The notes beneath the pieces are model-generated. The model saw only the letters and a list, made by a program, of their open reading frames with translations. It ran no database searches and had not been told where the DNA came from. Shown here in pieces: positions 40,332-50,502 of a stretch of 64,000 bases of DNA. Made by a program: the position numbers and the translations under genes. The first letter of the stretch is position 1, and every line of letters begins with the position of its first letter. This stretch comes from Vespa crabro (lineage: Eukaryota > Arthropoda > Insecta > Hymenoptera > Vespidae), in NCBI RefSeq assembly GCF_910589235.1, contig NC_060969.1, forward strand, positions 5,250,996 to 5,314,995, written 5' to 3'.

Positions 40332-40708
40332 AAACAATAATTTATATAGCAAAATAATTACTAACGAATAGAACAAAAAATACTGATAAGTTAATCAGAT
40401 AAAAAAATGAATTATAAATAAATGTAATATGTACTAAATATTATAGCTTAGACTTATTACTTATCTAATAAAATGTAGCTATTACAATCATTAATAGTGT
40501 ATTTGCAAGTAGAAGTAATGAAATGGATTTTATTTTTTATTTTACTTTGGTTACAAACATTTTATGTAATAAATGTTAACAAGAGGGTATACATTTATTT
40601 TACATCATTTGGCATAATAGTTTTAATATTAAAAAGACGGAAATGTGCGAGAAATTTAAAACAATTTTTGTATAAAAGTTCTATACTATGTACACTGTGT
40701 ACGATATA
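40332..40708 (+). other. 3' UTR/flank of the zinc-finger gene
   Basis: AT-rich, with AATAAA at about 40417 and again near 40468, after which the 306-bp repeat array begins. No gene seen. Confidence 0.6.
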
Positions 40709-43700
40709 AATAATATTTAAACAATAGTACATTTATTTAAACATTAAAAACACGGAAAGCGCGCGCGACTTAGAATAATATTAATTATATAGTTCGATAC
40801 TTTTAAATTAAAATTTCGGGGTAGTCGGCCTTGCATAATATAAACATAAACGCGCTTTCTCCTAACTTTGACAGTTTCCGAGTTAGTTCTTTCTTGCACT
40901 CCGACCTGTGCACATCGTAATTATTATTTTCTAATCTCGAGAACTTAAAAATTAATACTCTCGTTAATTTTATAATTATTTAAACAATATTACGAGCACA
41001 CGGGATAGAGTAAAGTATTATTTAAACAATAGTTAATTTATTTAAACATTAAAAAGTACAAAACGCGCGCGGGACTTAAAATAATATTAATTATATAGTT
41101 CGATACTTTTAAATTAAAATTTCGGGGTAGTCGGCCTTGCATAATATAAACATAAACGCGCTTTCTCTTAACTTTGACAGTTTCCGAGTTAGTTCTTTCT
41201 TGCACTCCGACCTGTGCACATCGTAATTATCTTTTTCTAACCGCGAGAACTTAGAAATTAATACTTTCGGTAATTTTATAATTATTTAAACAATATTTCG
41301 AGTACACGGGATAGAGTAAAGTATTATTTAAACAATAGTTCATTTATTTAAACATTAAAAAGTAGAAAACGCGCGCGGGACTTAAAATAATATTAATTAT
41401 ATAGTTCGATACTTTTAAATTAAAATTTCGGGTTAGTCGGCCTTGCATAATATAAACATAAACGCGCTTTCTCTTAACTTTGACAGTTTCCGAGTTAGTT
41501 CTTTCTTGCACTCCGACCTGTGCACATCGTAATTATCTTTTTCTAACCGCGAGAACTTAGAAATTAATACTTTCGGTAATTTTATAATTATTTAAACAAT
41601 ATTACGACCACACGGGATAGAGTAAAGTAATATTTAAACAATAGTTCATTTATTTAAACATTAAAAAGTACAAAACGCGCGGGGGACTTAAATTAATATT
41701 AATTATATAGTTCGATATTTTTAAATTAAAATTTCGGAGCAGTCGGCCTTGCATAATATAAACATAAACGCGCTTTCTCTTAACTTTGACAGTTTCCGAG
41801 TTAGTTCTTTCTTGCACTCCGACCTGTGCACATCGTAATTACCTTTTTCTAACCGCGAGAACTTAGAAATTAATACTTTCGGTAATTTTATAATTATTTA
41901 AACAATATTTCGAGCACACGGCATAGAGTAAAATAATATTTAAACAATAGTTCATTTATTTAAACATTAAAAAGTAGAAAACGCACGCGGGACTTAAAAT
42001 AATATTAATTATATAGTCCGATACTTATAAATTTAAATTTCGGAGCAGTCGGCCTTGCATAATATAAACATAAACGCGCTTTCACTTAACTTTGACAGTT
42101 TTCAAGTTAGTTCTTTCTTGCACTCCGACCTGTGCACATCGTAATTATCTTTTTCTAACCGCGAGAACTTAGAAATTAATACTTTCGGTAATTTAATAAT
42201 TATTTAAACAATATTACGAGCACACAGGATAGAGTAAAGTATTATTTAAACAATAGTTCATTTATTTAAACATTAAAAAGTAGAAAACGCGCGCGGGACT
42301 TAAAATAATATTAATTATATAGTTCGATATTTTTAAATTAAAATTTCGGAGCAGTCGGCCTTGCATAATATAAACATAAACGCGCTTTCTCCTAACTTTG
42401 ACAGTTTCCGAGTTAGTTCTTTCTTGTACTCCGACCTGTGCACATCGTAATTATCTTTTTCTAACCGCGAGAACTTAGAAATTAATACTTTCGGTAATTT
42501 AATAATTATTTAAACAATATTACGAGCACACGGGATAGAGTAAAGTAATATTTAAACAATAGTTCATTTATTTAAACATTAAAAAGTACAAAACGCGCGC
42601 GGGACTTAAATTAATATTAATTATATAGTTCGATATTTTTAAATTAAAATTTCGGAGCAGTCGGCCTTGCATAATATAAACATAAACGCGCTTTCTCTTA
42701 ACTTTGACAGTTTCCGAGTTAGTTCTTTCTTGCACTCCGACCTGTGCACATTGTAATTATTATTTTCTAATCTCGAGAACTTAAAAATTAATACTTTCGT
42801 TAATTTTATAATTATTTGAACAATATTTCGAGTACACGGGATAGAGTAAAGTATTATTTAAATAATAGTTCATTTATTTAAACATTAAAAAGTACAAAAC
42901 GCGCGCGGGACTTAAAATAATATTAATTATATAGTTCGATACTTTTAAATTAAAATTTCGGGTTAGTCGGCCTTGCATAATATAAACATAAACGCGCTTT
43001 CACTTAACTTTGACAGTTTTCAAGTTAGTTCTTTCTTGCACTCCGGCCTGTGCACATCGTAATTATCTTTTTCTAACCGCGAGAACTTAGAAATTAATAC
43101 TTTCGGTAATTTTATAATTATTTAAACAATATTACGAGCACACGGGATAGAGTAAAGTATTATTTAAACAATAGTTCATTTATTTAAACATTAAAAAGTA
43201 CAAAACGCGCGCAGAACTTAAAATAATATTAATTATATAGTTCGATACTTTTAAATTAAAATTTCGGGTTAGTCGGCCTTGCATAATATAAACATAAACG
43301 CGCTTTCTCCTAACTTTGACAGTTTCCGAGTTAGTTCTTTCTTGCACTCCGACCTGTGCACATCGTAATTATCTTTTTCTAACCGCGAGAACTTAGAAAT
43401 TAATACTTTCGGTAATTTTATAATTATTTAAACAATATTACGAGCACACGGGATAGAGTAAAGTATTATTTAAACAATAGTTCATTTATTTAAACATTAA
43501 AAAGTACAAAACGCGCGCGGAACTTAAAATAATATTAATTATATAGTTCGATACTTTTAAATTAAAATTTCGGGTTAGTCGGCCTTGCATAATATAAACA
43601 TAAACGCGCTTTCTCCTAACTTTGACAGTTTCCGAGTTAGTTCTTTCTTGCACTCCGACCTGTGCACATCGTAATTATCTTTTTCTAACCGCGAGAACTT

Positions 43701-45190
43701 AGAAATTAATACTTTCGGTAATTTTATAATTATTTAAACAATATTACGAGCACACGGGATAGAGTAAAGTATTATTTAAACAATAGTTCATTTATTTAAA
43801 CATTAAAAAGTACAAAACGCGCGCGGAACTTAAAATAATATTAATTATATAGTTCGATACTTTTAAATTAAAATTTCGGGTTAGTCGGCCTTGCATAATA
43901 TAAACATAAACGCGCTTTCACTTAACTTTGACAGTTTTCAAGTTAGTTCTTTCTTGCACTCCGACCTGTGCACATCGTAATTATCTTTTTCTAACCGCGA
44001 GAACTTAGAAATTAATACTTTCGGTAATTTTATAATTATTTAAACAATATTACGACCACACGGGATAGAGTAAAGTAATATTTAAACAATAGTTCATTTA
44101 TTTAAACATTAAAAAGTACAAAACGCGCGGGGGACTTAAATTAATATTAATTATATAGTTCGATATTTTTAAATTAAAATTTCGGAGCAGTCGGCCTTGC
44201 ATAATATAAACATAAACGCGCTTTCACTTAACTTTGACAGTTTTCAAGTTAGTTCTTTCTTGCACTCCGACCTGTGCACATCGTAATTATCTTTTTCTAA
44301 CCGCGAGAACTTAGAAATTAATACTTTCGGTAATTTTATAATTATTTAAACAATATTACGACCACACGGGATAGAGTAAAATAATATTTAAACAATAGTT
44401 CATTTATTTAAACATTAAAAAGTAGAAAACGCACGCGGGACTTAAAATAATATTAATTATATAGTCCGATACTTATAAATTTAAATTTCGGAGCAGTCGG
44501 CCTTGCATAATATAAACATAAACGCGCTTTCACTTAACTTTGACAGTTTTCAAGTTAGTTCTTTCTTGCACTCCGACCTGTGCACATCGTAATTATCTTT
44601 TTCTAACCGCGAGAACTTAGAAATTAATACTTTCGGTAATTTAATAATTATTTAAACAATATTACGAGCACACAGGATAGAGTAAAGTATTATTTAAACA
44701 ATAGTTCATTTATTTAAACATTAAAAAGTAGAAAACGCGCGCGGGACTTAAAATAATATTAATTATATAGTTCGATATTTTTAAATTAAAATTTCGGAGC
44801 AGTCGGCCTTGCATAATATAAACATAAACGCGCTTTCTCCTAACTTTGACAGTTTCCGAGTTAGTTCTTTCTTGTACTCCGACCTGTGCACATCGTAATT
44901 ATCTTTTTCTAACCGCGAGAACTTAGAAATTAATACTTTCGGTAATTTAATAATTATTTAAACAATATTACGAGCACACGGGATAGAGTAAAGTAATATT
45001 TAAACAATAGTTCATTTATTTAAACATTAAAAAGTAGAAAACGCACGCGGGACTTAAAATAATATTAATTATATAGTCCGATACTTATAAATTTAAATTT
45101 CGGAGCAGTCGGCCTTGCATAATATAAACATAAACGCGCTTTGTCTTAACTTTGACAGTTTCCTAGTAATTTTCTCTTGCGCTCCGACGA
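40709..45190 (+). repeat. Tandem array of ~14.6 copies of a 306-bp unit
   Basis: The marker TTGCATAATATAAAC recurs at 40831, 41137, 41443, 41749, 42055, 42361, 42667, 42973, 43279, 43585, 43891, 44197, 44503, 44809 and 45115. All fourteen intervals are exactly 306 bp, so there is no net indel over 4.3 kb. Each unit has a CpG-containing part (acgcgcgcgggactt, cataaacgcgctttc, cactccgacctgtgcacatc) in an otherwise AT-rich background. Variants at the gggtag/ggttag/gagcag position and at atagttcg/atagtccg distinguish subfamilies. Each unit contains TATAAA and, about 34 nt downstream, the initiator-like ACAGTT on the plus strand. The last copy diverges after about 45175, where the putative transcription unit begins. 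Confidence 0.95.
45123..45160 (+). promoter_or_regulatory. Putative core promoter in the last 306-bp copy
   Basis: TATAAA at 45123-45128 is followed by GACAGTTT, with the A of CAG at 45157. This resembles an insect TATA plus initiator (TCAGT-type) pair, though 34 nt is slightly longer than usual. A conserved CTCCGAC lies about 30 nt further on, near but not exactly at the downstream-promoter position. The same arrangement exists in every copy of the array. No transcription data are available. Confidence 0.4.
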
Positions 45191-45422
45191 GTAAAGATTG
45201 AAATTCTGTCTTTTTATTGATTTGGACGATTACTGAATCAGTTCACCTTTATCCTTTGACGAGTAATCATCGATAGTCTCTCAGGAAGTCTTTGCTGCAT
45301 TTATCAACGATTATTTGAGGTGAATATATTTTTATATTGCACATTTTTTCAATAATTTTTATAGTGTCTTATTATAATATAACAGTGATATTAATAATTT
45401 TGTTTTTATTTCTTTGTTTCAG

Positions 45423-45820
45423 TACATCGTAGCAATCGCACGCGAAGCAGTGATTTAATCGATAATTTGTATCGCTTAAAGAAGAATATCGCGGAGTAGA
45501 AGCAGTGTTCGTTCGTTCGCGTTTCGTGATTTAAACAACAATGTTTTAACATCGTCTGCGTGCAATGCAGTCGTTAGAGTCAGTGTTTGTTCGCAATCTT
45601 TATTAATTTTTTAACAGTCGCATAGGCTGTATTTATAAAAGACAATAGAGTTTCGCGAAGTAAATTCAGTGACCGTTCGTTAAAAAATAACTATCGCGTA
45701 ATAGAGTCAGTGCATCATTGAAGAGATTGTTGATCAACTTCGATGACGATCTACGTAATTAACAATTTCGACTTAAACCGCGAACGAGTGTTTTGGAGCC
45801 AACGCAGAACTTCTTAAGTG
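45423..45820 (+). other. Exon-like segment with repeated CAGTG elements
   Basis: Bounded by an acceptor-like TTTGTTTCAG and a donor-like GTGAGT, this 398-bp segment is rich in CpG compared with its surroundings. It repeats a short element several times: gcagtgttcgttcg, gtcagtgtttgttcg, tcagtgaccgttcg and gtcagtgcatc. No reading frame is open across it. It could be the second exon of the proposed RNA. Confidence 0.4.
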
Positions 45821-45929
45821 GTGAGTGAATTTTTAAGTCCCTCCGATCACTCAATCATGTCGAGGACGAAAGGTCCGAATTGGCACGAGTGATTGGTTGT
45901 AATTAATTAGTAGAAGAGCATTGAGTGAC

Positions 45930-45961
45930 CAGGAGTAAATTTCTTCGGAGATTTACTCCTG
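45930..45961 (+). other. 14-bp hairpin with C(UUCG)G tetraloop
   Basis: The left arm (CAGGAGTAAATTTC) and right arm (GAGATTTACTCCTG) pair over 14 positions with a single G-U, enclosing TTCG. C(UUCG)G is the classic extra-stable RNA tetraloop. A T-rich stretch (ggttttttattttttg) follows immediately. Just upstream, 45846-45896 contains nested arms ATCACTC/GAGTGAT around GGAC/GTCC. Confidence 0.85.
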
Positions 45962-46632
45962 AATGGTTTTTTATTTTTTGATTTATTTATTAGTTCAGGA
46001 TAAGTTCTTCTTGTACAAATGCTTTTATAATTATTTCAAATTTTCGATGTATTCATTTATTTTGAAATATTTTGCTCGCTCGAAAATATCCAAAAAATCG
46101 TTATTCATGAGTTTAAATAAAGAATGTACAAGAAGATATTCGCGATGGATAGTCTCTGGATTATAAGCGTAATTGTACATGATCTTTTTATAATAATAAA
46201 AGTATTCGCTTGTAAGAAGGAGCATCTAAGGATTTGCTTTATATTTTTAAATAAATATTAATTAAATATTTTATTAATTTGAATTGATACAAGATAAGTC
46301 TCATTAGAGTCATTGCTTTTGAAAGAGAAAAGTCGAGTAGAATAATTGCTAAAAAACAAAGAGACTTGTAGAGTCACAGTCCGTAAGCCAAGATAATTAA
46401 ATTAATTAATTTTTAGCTCAGGATTTTCAGCAATTAATATACTAATTTAAATTTTTTTTAGGCTACCAATAATTGTGTAATGATTTTCTTTTATATCTTA
46501 TAATTTCGAATAAAATTTTGTCGTTACAGTTTCTGAAGGATATTCGATTTGATTAGGCGCGAAGTAAACAAGATGGTATATGTCAAAGAGGCCCTCACAA
46601 ACTGTGGCTCAAGAGGACTATTATCGAGTCAT

Positions 46633-46677
46633 AGAGTTATTTTCGAAAATTCATTAGAAATTTTCGAGAATGGCTCT
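46633..46677 (+). other. 19-bp hairpin with 7-nt loop
   Basis: The left arm 46633-46651 and right arm 46659-46677 pair throughout (core TCGAAAATT against AATTTTCGA, outer AGAG against CTCT) with three G-U pairs. The loop is CATTAGA. It lies in an exon-like segment that starts after GTTACAG near 46529. It is shorter than a typical miRNA precursor. Confidence 0.8.
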
Positions 46678-47099
46678 TAGTCGTATTTTAATTTTACCAT
46701 GTTGTCACTCAAAATGCTTCTTATGGTGATGGGTGTAGGGATGTAGATTTAAAAAATTGAGAAGAAGTAACATTCTGTAAATAATATTCCCACATTGCCA
46801 CACTTACGCGAATAGAATTATTTCATATTTTATGCCTTTTTAATATTAAACTTTTTTTTAAAACTTAATTGAATTTATGATTCTAGTTTAATAAAATCAA
46901 ATTTTACGTTATAGTCGTTTGATAAATTTAGCACATTTTTTCTTTTCTAAAGTTCAAATCAATTCATAATTTTATTTTAATAAAATCGAGTTCAATATTA
47001 AAATCACTATATCTATGAAATGTAAAAGTAATATAATATTTCTTTAGATCAGTATCCAGAATTTTTCATTTTTTTTTAATTAATATTTTTTTTCTTAGC

Positions 47100-47790
47100 T
47101 TTTAAGTTTAATTAAATTAAATTCAGAATTTTATCGTTCGTATAATTAATATACATATATACATATTCTTTCGTTTTCCTTATTTCTTTTCAGCTAGCTC
47201 TAAGTTGTAGCGTGTATCGCGAACACGGGAAGGAATAATTAATAAATAGGTTTATCTTAACATTTAAACAAAGTACGATATACGTAAAGTATAATTAATT
47301 AATATTTAAACAATAAGATATTCTTAGCAATGTTATAAAAATTATATACATGTATTGTCATTTACTATCGATTAATAGATATAATAATATTTCTTTCAGA
47401 GAGAATAATATTTATTCATATTAATCGTTTATTTTTCTTAAGTTTAATCAAATTAAATTTAGCATTTTATCGTTCGTATAATTAATATACATATATACTA
47501 ATTATTTTTTCTTTCCTTATTTTTTTTCAGCTAGATCTGGGTTGTGGGATCGCGAACACGTGAGGGAATAATTAATTAATATTTAAATAATAGGATATTC
47601 TTAGCAACGTTATAGAGAACATGTACATATATTATCATATATTATCGATTAATAAATATAATATTTCTTTCAGAGAGAATAATATTTATTTATATCTGTG
47701 TTCAGAATATTTCATTTCTTTTTAATTAATCTTTTATTTTTCTTAAGTTTAATTAAATTAAATTCAGCATATTATCATTCGTATAATTAA
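47100..47790 (+). repeat. About three ~300-340-bp repeats, two with an exon-like core
   Basis: The sequence aagtttaattaaattaaatt recurs at about 47103, 47439 and 47745 (one base differs in the middle copy). The first two copies then contain a pyrimidine tract ending in CAG followed by an exon-like core: ctagctctaagttgtag... and ctagatctgggttgtgg..., each continuing to atcgcgaacacg. The third copy grades into the next repeat family. Confidence 0.75.
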
Positions 47791-47842
47791 TGTCATTTCT
47801 ATTTTTTCTTATTTACTGTCATTAATTATCCTCTATATAAAT

Positions 47843-49320
47843 CTCGGGTGGAACCCATGGGTGTGTGCCTCTGTGTGGGTTGATGTCTCAGCATCTTATA
47901 GAGCTGCTTCTCTTTTCTTCTCTTTCTAGGACTCTCTTTTCTATTCCATATTTTTCATTCGTATTTACTATAATTAATTATGATTTATAAGTCTCGGGTG
48001 GGACCCATGGAAGGGGACCATGGGTGTGGGCCTCTGTGCGGGTTGCTTTCTCAGCATCTTATAGAGCTGCTTCTCTTTTCTTCCCTTTTTGGGGCTCTCT
48101 TTTTTATTTCATATTTTTCATTCTTATTTACTATTATTAATTATAATTTATTAGTCTCGGGTGGGACCCATGGGATGGGGACATGGGTGTGGGCTTCTGT
48201 GCGGGTTGCTGTTTTAGCATCGTGTAGAGCTGCTTCTATTTTCTTATCTTTCTGCAGCAATCTTTTCTATCTAATATTTTTCTTATTTAACTATGTTTTC
48301 AATTATGTTATTAATATGTTATTTCTTTTCATTATGTCTTTTCAGATTTTTATTATGTTATTTCTTTTTAATTATGTTTTTATGGTTTTAATTACGTTTT
48401 TAATATATTCTTATTAATTATAATTTACAGGTTTTAGGTAGGAACCATTAGATGAAGCGGACTGTTGTTTCAGCAGCGTGCAGAGCTACTTCTATTTTCT
48501 TATATTTCAGCAGCTCTCTTTTATTACTCATATTTTTCTTCTTTAATTATGTTTTTAATTATGTTTTTAATTTTGTTTTTAATTATGTTATTAATATGTT
48601 ATTTCTTTTTATTATGCCTTTCCAGATTTTTATTATGTTATTTCTTTTTAATTATGTTTTTATGTTTTTAGTTATGTTATTAATATATTCTTATTAATTA
48701 TAATTTACAGGTTTTAGGTAGGAACCATTAGATGAAGCGGACTGTTGTTTCAGCAGCGTGCAGAGCTACTTCTATTTTCTTATATTTCAGCAGCTCTCTT
48801 TTATTACTCATATTTTTCTTCTTTAATTATGTTTTTAATTATTTTATTAATATGTTATTTCTTTTCATTATGTCTTTTCAGATTTTTATTATGTTATTTC
48901 TTTTTAATTATGTTTTTAATTATGTTATTAATATATTCTTATTAATTATGATTTATAAGCCTTAGGTGGTACCTATGTGATGATACGGATTGCTGTTTCA
49001 GCATCATGCAGAGCTGCTTCTATTTTCTCATCTTTCTGCAGGTTTCTTTTCTATCTCATATTTTTCTTCTTTAATTATGTTATGAACATAATCTTAATAA
49101 TTATGATTTATGTTTTAGGTGCGACCCATGCGATGATGCGAGCTGCTGTTTCAACATCGTGCAGAGCTGCTTCTTTTTTCGTTTCTTCCTCTAGGTCTTT
49201 TATCTATTTATATATATTTATTTTCTATTATATTTATATTCTATTTATAATCTATATATACTATGTTTTATTTTATATATTTTTTTCTTTTTTTTATTTT
49301 CCCCTTAACTTCTTCTTTTC
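47843..49320 (+). repeat. Seven diverged units with hairpin and AGAGCTGCTTCT core
   Basis: Units start at about 47843, 47991, 48154, 48431, 48711, 48958 and 49112. Each opens with a tcgggtggga-ccc or ttaggtagga-cc element, runs through cagcatc(n)agagctgcttct, and ends in a long T-rich tract containing CAG acceptor-like sites and ttttaattatg minirepeats. The units at 48431 and 48711 are almost identical. Related units recur at about 50821, 51172, 52251 and 52586. Confidence 0.85.
48004..48024 (+). other. CCC/GGG hairpin of the second unit
   Basis: CCCATGG and CCATGGG form a 7-bp stem with a 7-nt loop. The equivalent hairpin at 50841-50861 is CCCACAGGC/GCCTGTGGG with a GGG loop, so both arms have changed together. 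Confidence 0.7.
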
Positions 49321-49521
49321 CAGGATAGATCATTGAGAGATAGATTCACCTGCGGTCGGATGCGTCATCGTAATATGACTGGATTCATCATCGATTTTTA
49401 CGCGAGAATACGGGCAGGATAGGAAGAACACTGGCGCGCGTGTCGGCGGGCACAGGCGTGAGTGTTCTCGGGCGCGACTATATTTCGTTTGATTGTTCGA
49501 ATCGAAAACGCGAATTTAGAG

Positions 49522-50168
49522 TAGAGTCACCGTTTTTCTAAAACTCACGTGAATGTACGCGGGCGCGACTTAAAAGTCCTACCGGGGACTTCGTTGATAT
49601 TTGCTCGAATATTCGATTAGATTACCTCGCGGACGCGTTTTTTTAAAGTAGAGTCACCGTTTTCCGAACACTTGCGTGGGTGTCCGGGCGCGATTAAAAG
49701 TCCTATCATGGACTTCGTTTTAGTGTTGAAATTCGGGGTGCGCGAACGGTTTACCTTGTAGTGCTGTACATAGTTAGCTGATATTATGATAATCCTCATA
49801 TTTGGTAGCGGGGCGGAAATCTCGACAAATATCATGGAAAGTCTAAATACCGGTTAACATATGTCACTTTGGATTTCAACTTAGAGTCACCGTTATTCTA
49901 ACACTCACGTGAGTGTTCGCGTACGCGATTAAAAGTCCTACCGGGGACTTCGTTTTGTTTGCTCGAATATTCGATTAGTTTATTTAGAGTAAAGTCACCG
50001 TTTTCCGAACACTTGCGTGGGTGTCCGGGCGCGATTAAAAGTCCTATCATGGACTTCGTTTTAGTGTTGAAATTCGGGGTACGCTTCGGATTTCAACTTA
50101 GAGTCACCGTTTTTCTAACACTCACGTTAGTGTTCGCGTGCGCGATTGAAAGTCCTACCGGGGACTTT
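49522..50168 (+). repeat. Five GC-rich twin-hairpin modules
   Basis: Modules lie at about 49522-49593, 49650-49715, 49882-49950, 49990-50056 and 50100-50168. Each begins g(a/t)gtcaccgtt or aaagtcaccgtt. It then has a first hairpin (ACACTC-ACGT-GAGTGT or ACACTT-GCGT-GGGTGT), a gcgcgatt spacer, and a second hairpin (AAGTCC-6 nt-GGACTT) ending in TTCG or TTTG. Two further modules lie at 51517-51583 and 52967-53033. They stand out by CpG content against the AT-rich background. Confidence 0.9.
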
Positions 50169-50502
50169 GTTTTATTTCTTTGACATTTCGATTAGATTAC
50201 TTCGCGAATTTGGATAGAACAGTAGAATCTACGTAATTATAACACACGTGAGTGTCGCGAACGCGATTAATGCGCTTTGATTGTTCGAAATTCGGAAGCA
50301 CGAATTCAGATGTGCTTAATAATCCGTTATGCTTGAGGCGAAGGTGTTGAACGGTAAAGCTCTCTGTAAGTGGGGTCCCTGTAGCTAAAGCTACATACCT
50401 CCTGTTAGCTAAGTCGCCCTAAACATCCGAAGCGGAAGGCATAAGGGATCGGTATCGCGGAACGCGGATTTTAGATTAAAGTAGAGTCACCGTTAGCTCG
50501 TG

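Noticed and set aside
40709..45190. CRISPR array or rDNA spacer
   Set aside because: Units are 306 bp without spacers, ruling out CRISPR, and no rRNA gene is present. The similarity to rDNA spacers is only in architecture.
46633..46677. miRNA gene
   Set aside because: At 19 bp the stem is too short for a standard precursor, with no flanking lower stem; left as a hairpin only.
46573..46680. 35-codon open frame starting MVYVKEALTNCG
   Set aside because: Its second half is encoded by the arms of a hairpin, which explains the repeated residues. Too short to support without translation or conservation evidence.
47980..48965. Several Phe/Tyr/Ile-rich frames in the CCC/GGG repeat units
   Set aside because: They follow from ttaattatgtttt minirepeats and shift frame between units; no signal of protein conservation.
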